Assembly: GCA_028680875.1 (NCBI GenBank)
Contig: JAQUJQ010000049.1
Span: 1-9,144 of the forward strand
Length of the DNA stretch: 9,144 nucleotides
Source: Eubacteriales bacterium
Lineage (GTDB): Bacteria; Bacillota; Clostridia; Peptostreptococcales; Anaerovoracaceae
Reading direction: 5' to 3'
Of the stretch, positions 5,244 to 9,144 are shown in pieces. Under the pieces are notes generated by a model that was not told where the DNA came from, ran no database searches, and was given only the letters and a program-made list of their open reading frames with translations. Every line of letters begins with the position of its first letter. Within the stretch, counting starts at the first letter, position 1. The translations under genes were made by a program, and so were the position numbers.

Positions 5244-5630
5244 ATGTTCCAATTAGACTTTAGAGATAAACGGCCCCTCTACGAACAAATAAAGGCTAAC
5301 ATCAAAGAATTGATTATCAGCGGTATATTGAAATCGGATGAAAGGATCCCATCCGTTCGCGAATTAGCCCAGACTCTCACCATTAACCCTAATACCATTC
5401 AAAAAGCATATAAGGATCTGGAGACAGAAGGGTTAATTTATTCTGTGCGTGCAAAGGGTAGTTTTGTTGCACCTTTTAATGCTGCCGCCAACCCGGCGCG
5501 ACTCGATGAGTTGATGAGTGAGCTGGAAAAAATTTTGGCGGAGTTGGTTTATTTGAATGTTAGCCAAGAACAGGCAATTGCCGTGGTGCGAAATGTTTAT
5601 GAAAAGAGGGGGGTAAAAGCACGTGATTGA
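5244..5630 (+). CDS. GntR-family transcriptional regulator, YtrA subfamily
   Basis: A repressor of 128 residues. The N-terminal winged helix-turn-helix (about residues 10-74) carries the family landmarks PLYEQIK, IPSVRELAQTL, NPNTIQKAYKDLETEGLI and RAKGSFV. The short C-terminal tail of about 50 residues with two helices is the small dimerisation region that defines the YtrA type, as opposed to the long ligand domains of FadR or HutC. The product begins MFQLDFRDKRPLYEQ as in homologues, so ATG 5244 is preferred over GTG 5241. AGGAGG (5225-5230) is 13 bp away, which is long. An ATG at 5236 is better spaced but reads only ATG GAG TGA, ending within the TGATG that holds the real start. The last 8 bases overlap the ATPase gene. 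Its usual role is to repress its own ABC-transporter operon until an envelope-acting compound or similar signal is sensed. Confidence 0.9.
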   Translation: MFQLDFRDKRPLYEQIKANIKELIISGILKSDERIPSVRELAQTLTINPNTIQKAYKDLETEGLIYSVRAKGSFVAPFNAAANPARLDELMSELEKILAELVYLNVSQEQAIAVVRNVYEKRGVKARD

Positions 5631-6522
5631 GGTTAAAAACTTAAGTAAAACTTTTGGCAAATTAAAAGTTCTGGACGCTCTCAACATCAATGTGCAGGAA
5701 GGATCTGTGTACGGACTCCTCGGTCCCAATGGCTCCGGAAAAACCACGTTGATCAAGCACCTTACCGGTGTTTATCGGGCGGACGCAGGAACTGTAAAAA
5801 TAAATGGCGAGCCTGTCTATGAAAATCCCGTAATCAAGTCTACTATGGTCTATATTCCCGATGATTTGTATTTCTTTTCTCAGTACAATATCAATGAAAT
5901 GGCCAAATTATATGCGCGCATTTATCCTAACTGGAACTGGGAAAGATTTGAGGTTTTAAAAAAGGTGTTTCCCATTGAACCGAAAAGAAGAGTCATCCAG
6001 CTTTCCAAAGGGATGCAGAAACAGGTGGCCTTTTGGCTGGGGATCAGCCTGATGCCCCGGGTGATGATTTTGGATGAACCTGTGGACGGTCTCGACCCGG
6101 TGATGCGCAAAAAAGTATGGAATCTTATCTTGCAGGATGTGGCGGAACAGCAGACCACGGTACTGGTTTCGTCTCATAATCTGCGGGAATTGGAAGATGT
6201 CTGCGACCACGTAGGTATTCTTCATAACGGACAAATAGTTGTGGAAAGAGAACTGGATAATCTAAAATCCGATATACATAAACTGCAGGTGGCATATAGC
6301 GGAGAAATCCCTGAGAATTTACTGGCAGAGGTAGATGTTCTGCACCGCTCTCAAAACGGCAGTGTTCTACTTTATATTGTCAAAGGTGAAAGGGAAAAGC
6401 TTCTTTCCACGGTTCAGGCGACAAATCCTGTTATCCTCGATCTTTTGCCCTTGACGCTGGAGGAAATATTTATTTATGAGCTAGGGGGGATGGGTTATGA
6501 TATCCAAAACATCCTTATTTAA
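5623..6522 (+). CDS. ABC transporter ATP-binding protein (YtrB/BcrA-like)
   Basis: The 299-residue ATPase provides energy for the adjacent permease. Motifs seen: Walker A GPNGSGKTT (residues 34-42), signature LSKGMQKQ (127-134), Walker B VMILDEP (147-153), D-loop GLDP (156-159) and H-loop SSH (183-185). The normal LSGGQ is LSKGM, as in BcrA/YtrB-type exporters and regulators. The usual Q-loop glutamine is not evident; the position reads YIPDD (77-81). The roughly 90 residues after the H-loop are a C-terminal extension ending LTLEEIFIYEL, common in this subgroup. The GTG start at 5623 is preceded by GAGGGGGG (5606-5613) and overlaps the regulator gene, so translation is likely coupled. The 3' end overlaps the permease gene by 26 bp. 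The substrate cannot be read from the sequence. Confidence 0.92.
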   Translation: MIEVKNLSKTFGKLKVLDALNINVQEGSVYGLLGPNGSGKTTLIKHLTGVYRADAGTVKINGEPVYENPVIKSTMVYIPDDLYFFSQYNINEMAKLYARIYPNWNWERFEVLKKVFPIEPKRRVIQLSKGMQKQVAFWLGISLMPRVMILDEPVDGLDPVMRKKVWNLILQDVAEQQTTVLVSSHNLRELEDVCDHVGILHNGQIVVERELDNLKSDIHKLQVAYSGEIPENLLAEVDVLHRSQNGSVLLYIVKGEREKLLSTVQATNPVILDLLPLTLEEIFIYELGGMGYDIQNILI

Positions 6523-8527
6523 TAAAGGTTTGTTCTTTAGCGATCTCAAACGTTTCTGGTGGGTAAGCTTTCTTTATGCTATTGTTCTATTCTTTAACCT
6601 TCCTTTCAATCATCTCATGCTTGGTTCCCGGGAAATGGATGAATGGCAGGTGAGAATGCTCCAAAGGTCTTTGGATTTTTCCGGTGGTGCCAATGAGCTG
6701 CAAATTCTTTTGATTTCTATTGTACCGGTAGTTTTGGCTGTTCTTCTTTTTAAGTATCTGATGACAGCCAGGTCAGCGGCGATGATGCACAGTTTGCCAC
6801 TTACCAAGAAGGTTTTATTCATCACCCATAGCATTGCCGGGCTTTTTTTACTGATCATACCCGTTATTTTTACCGCCATTGTATTGATGGTATTGCAGGC
6901 TGCGACATTTTTACAACAATATTATACACTGATCAATATCCTGACTTGGTTGGGCTATACTCTGCTTTTTTCTCTACTGGTTTATGCCGCAGCCGTCTTT
7001 GTCGGCATGTTTACGGGAAACTCTATTGCTCATATTGTTTTTAATTACATTTTTCATATTCTCCCGCTGGGATTGTTTCTCTTAATCAATTTTACCCTCA
7101 AGCAGATGCTTTACGGATACCCCTACCTGGAAATTAGAGGCACCTTTCTTGAGAGTTTGCCCATTGTAATGTTGGTTGATGGGAGAATCAATAGCGCTTT
7201 TACCGCCAGCCATATTGCCGGGTACCTGGTCGGAACAGTTGTATTATTTGTTTTGGCATATTATCTCTATAGGATACGAAAATCTGAAGCAGCAGGTGAT
7301 CTTGTCGCCTTTCCCATTGTCCGTCCGGTTTTTAAATATGGATTGACTTTCTCCTTTATGCTTTTAGGCGGCGTCTATTTTTCGGAAATATCCCAGGGCG
7401 ATTTTACCATAATGATGCTGGGGTATGTCATTTGTTCCCTCTTAGGATACTGGATCGCGGAAGTGCTAGTGCAGAGGTCCTTAAAGGTGTGGGGGGCTTA
7501 CAAGGGATATCTCCTTTATGCCGCCATCGTAATTGTAGCGATAGGTGTCATAACCGCTGATGTCACCGGTTATGAGCGTCGTGTCCCCGCCCCGGACCAG
7601 GTGGAGAAAGTATATCTTGCTCCCAGTTTATATGCCTGGACCAACCGGGATGAGAACGATGTTGCAATCAGTACCGGGCAGGAAATCACATATTATTCAA
7701 CGGCATATATGAGTGGGATGTATCAGTTTCAGACAGAAGAAAACATCGAAAAAATGACTATGCTCCATAAACAATTGACGGAAGACCCCCATAAAAAGGA
7801 AGGACCGCAACGATATATTATTTATAGCCTGAAAAACGGTAAGACAATGATCCGTCAGTATCCCTTTGATGAAAAGCTATATGCCCAGGCATTGAAACCG
7901 GTCTATGAATCAATGGAATACAAACAGGCGAGATTTCCCGTGCTGATCCAAAATTTAGCTGAGATCAAAATGATTGAAATCAATGATGAGCGCACACCGA
8001 AAGAGGCTGCCTTGCTTGTGGACAATGCCCAAATTGAAGAGTTCATAGAGGCTTTGCGCCAAGATTTAGCAGAAACCACCTTTGAGGATTTAATTACAAA
8101 TAAAAGAAATTTTGTCAGCATCGAAATTACCTGTACTAAAGAAAAATCTTATCACTATGTTCTGGACGAAAACTACCAACATGTGATAGACTGGCTGAAA
8201 AATGAAAATTTGTATGATAAAACAATTCTTCTTCCGGAAGATATTGTATCGGCTTCATTGGAAAAGGAGATTGTCCTTGAAGACGATGGAAAGACGGTTA
8301 CCTATGCGCCCAAGCGCAAAAAGGTAGAAATCAACGATCCTGAGGTAATCAAGGAACTGTTAAATGCTTCCGCAGCTTACCAATACAAACGGGGAAGTGA
8401 ACCGTTGATTGTGATTTTCTCAATGACGGGTGGCGTCGGTCGTCATCAATTTAACGCTAATATTAATGACGATATCATTGTATCCGATAAATTAAGAGGT
8501 TATATTAATCAGCTGAATAGTATGTAA
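6497..8527 (+). CDS. ABC-2-type transporter permease with large C-terminal extracytoplasmic domain
   Basis: The 676-residue membrane partner of the ATPase. Hydrophobic segments occur at about residues 20-38, 68-88, 106-134, 150-172, 176-200, 238-260, 279-296, 304-325 and 338-356. The N-terminal half is therefore a polytopic ABC-2-like domain. The remaining roughly 315 residues (361-676) are hydrophilic and charged with no further helix and are predicted to lie on one side of the membrane, probably outside. They resemble the C-terminal domain found on such Firmicute permeases (DUF6449 type, from memory; moderate confidence). Such domains may sense or bind a ligand, but this is inference. The ATG is placed behind a G-rich site (GGGGGG, within the end of the ATPase gene), and the reading frames overlap by 26 bp. 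The length and domain order look complete. Confidence 0.88.
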   Translation: MISKTSLFNKGLFFSDLKRFWWVSFLYAIVLFFNLPFNHLMLGSREMDEWQVRMLQRSLDFSGGANELQILLISIVPVVLAVLLFKYLMTARSAAMMHSLPLTKKVLFITHSIAGLFLLIIPVIFTAIVLMVLQAATFLQQYYTLINILTWLGYTLLFSLLVYAAAVFVGMFTGNSIAHIVFNYIFHILPLGLFLLINFTLKQMLYGYPYLEIRGTFLESLPIVMLVDGRINSAFTASHIAGYLVGTVVLFVLAYYLYRIRKSEAAGDLVAFPIVRPVFKYGLTFSFMLLGGVYFSEISQGDFTIMMLGYVICSLLGYWIAEVLVQRSLKVWGAYKGYLLYAAIVIVAIGVITADVTGYERRVPAPDQVEKVYLAPSLYAWTNRDENDVAISTGQEITYYSTAYMSGMYQFQTEENIEKMTMLHKQLTEDPHKKEGPQRYIIYSLKNGKTMIRQYPFDEKLYAQALKPVYESMEYKQARFPVLIQNLAEIKMIEINDERTPKEAALLVDNAQIEEFIEALRQDLAETTFEDLITNKRNFVSIEITCTKEKSYHYVLDENYQHVIDWLKNENLYDKTILLPEDIVSASLEKEIVLEDDGKTVTYAPKRKKVEINDPEVIKELLNASAAYQYKRGSEPLIVIFSMTGGVGRHQFNANINDDIIVSDKLRGYINQLNSM

Positions 8528-8614
8528 GCCGGTATTCCTCAACTGAATGGGGACAAGAGGCTTGGTTGAGTGTCATGGTAATTGAACTTGGATTATGCCC
8601 GGGGGTGAGTGAGA
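8528..8614 (+). other. Permease-sigma intergenic gap
   Basis: The 87 bp contain no convincing terminator with a T-run and no -35/-10 pair at usual spacing. A weak CTCAAC...GTTGAG pairing (8538-8569) is all that is visible. Read-through from the ABC operon into the sigma gene is therefore the simplest model. Confidence 0.4.
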
Positions 8615-9073
8615 ATGAACGGGATCAGGGAAATAATCAATTGTATAAATGGGGAACAAGCGTTTATTTATAACCTGGCCTATCGATTGACAGGGGAAGA
8701 AGAGGGAGCGGTGGAACTAATTTCCCGGGCGGCATCCCGTTTGGCTGAGGAAGGTTTTCATAGGGACTGTACTTCCCAAGAGGTTTTAAGCCAAATCTGC
8801 CGGGAGTATCTCAATGCCCCGCCTAAGGACTGTCCGAGTCTTAACAGACACTGCTCCCCGGGGGAGGTAATTTTGGCAAAGCTCCCTCACCGGGAAAAAA
8901 CCGCCCTGGTACTTCATGATGTTTTAAGACTTTCTTTACAGGAAACAGCGATTATTTTAAATGAGCCGGAAAATGTTTTCCGTCCACTGCTCTATCGGGC
9001 GCGAAACCTATTTAAAACTCACTGGGCCGCTGGACGAGACGGGGGAGAAAAAATGCAGAGACGCTGTATCTAA
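8615..9073 (+). CDS. Small divergent ECF-like RNA polymerase sigma factor
   Basis: The 152-residue product has a weak region 2 at about residues 12-46: QAFIYNLAYRLTGEEEGAVELISRAASRLAEE, which follows the ECF pattern of aliphatic-YNLAYRLTG but lacks the usual DLTQETFLRAW-like core-binding residues. A linker with several cysteines (C52, C62, C73, C80) follows, then a good region 4 at about 85-137: LPHREKTALVLHDVLRLSLQETAIILNEPENVFRPLLYRARNLF, the DNA-binding HTH of sigma factors. The ATG at 8615 is chosen because GGGGTG (8602-8607) is well placed; GTG 8609 would add two residues. It sits 87 bp after the permease, same strand, with no evident promoter or terminator between, so it is probably part of the operon. 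No anti-sigma gene follows; a terminator does. The DNA-binding part is convincing, while the core-binding part is diverged. Confidence 0.8.
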   Translation: MNGIREIINCINGEQAFIYNLAYRLTGEEEGAVELISRAASRLAEEGFHRDCTSQEVLSQICREYLNAPPKDCPSLNRHCSPGEVILAKLPHREKTALVLHDVLRLSLQETAIILNEPENVFRPLLYRARNLFKTHWAAGRDGGEKMQRRCI

Positions 9074-9078
9074 TAATG

Positions 9079-9113
9079 AAGCCTGACACTGCAAAATTGG
9101 TGCCGGGCTTTTC
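9079..9113 (+). terminator. Rho-independent terminator after the sigma gene
   Basis: AAGCCTGACAC (9079-9089) pairs with GTGCCGGGCTT (9100-9110): 9 Watson-Crick pairs, one G-T and one mismatch, with a 10-nt loop, followed by TTTTC. It comes 6 bp after the stop codon at 9071-9073 and closes the plus-strand unit that starts at 5158. Confidence 0.8.
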
Positions 9114-9144
9114 TCATACTATCAGAATGCAACTAAGGCCTCCC

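Noticed and set aside
1..9144. CRISPR array, tRNA or rRNA genes
   Set aside because: No regular repeat-spacer pattern, no tRNA-like cloverleaf with a T-arm motif and no rRNA-like sequence was seen.

Overview
The window looks like a low-to-mid GC Firmicute, most likely a spore-former-type Clostridia (Peptococcaceae/Desulfitobacterium-like). This is inferred from strong AGGAGG-type Shine-Dalgarno sites, GTG starts, YtrA-type regulation and IS21-family elements of the kind common there. The species cannot be named from sequence alone. The window has two contrasting halves: a decayed, insertion-sequence-rich left half (1 to about 5043) and a compact, intact transcription unit on the right (5158 to 9112).

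Left half. A membrane-anchored protein gene runs off the left edge on the minus strand (1-343). It is followed by an IS21-family remnant (about 434-1727, minus). In this copy istA has lost most of its length, including the catalytic core, and istB is cut before its C-terminus; the upstream end carries three transposase-site-like repeats. Only 5 bp separate it from the end of a second, different IS21-type element (1733 to about 2062), whose istB has collapsed to an N-terminal piece fused to a short tail. Next comes a short-chain dehydrogenase gene (minus, about 2299-3035). It keeps its catalytic residues but has ATA where the start codon should be and a one-base deletion at codon 7. A TetR-family regulator (3284-3811, plus) is divergent to it. 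A 13-bp sequence lies in mirror-image positions in front of each gene and is a good operator candidate. After a perfect 11-bp-arm dyad comes a heavily damaged cardiolipin synthase pseudogene (4009-4685) with at least two frameshifts and two deletions. It is cut at its 3' end by a third IS21 derivative (about 4653-5043) that retains only the two ends and the C-terminal third of istB.

Right half. A consensus-like sigma-A promoter (TTGACA-17-TATTCT) and a perfect 10-bp-arm dyad precede a GntR/YtrA-family repressor (5244-5630). This overlaps an ABC ATPase (5623-6522), which overlaps a 676-residue ABC-2-type permease carrying a large C-terminal domain outside the membrane (6497-8527). A small divergent ECF-like sigma factor (8615-9073) follows 87 bp later, and a rho-independent terminator closes the unit. 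The arrangement suggests an autoregulated, ligand-responsive (cell-envelope stress or antimicrobial peptide type) ABC module with a co-transcribed sigma factor that has no visible anti-sigma partner. The dyad just downstream of the promoter is the likely YtrA-type operator.

Nothing here is clearly a wholly new system. The most worthwhile points are the sigma factor attached to the YtrA-type ABC operon, the mirror-image operators, and the repeated generation of short internally deleted IS21 derivatives.
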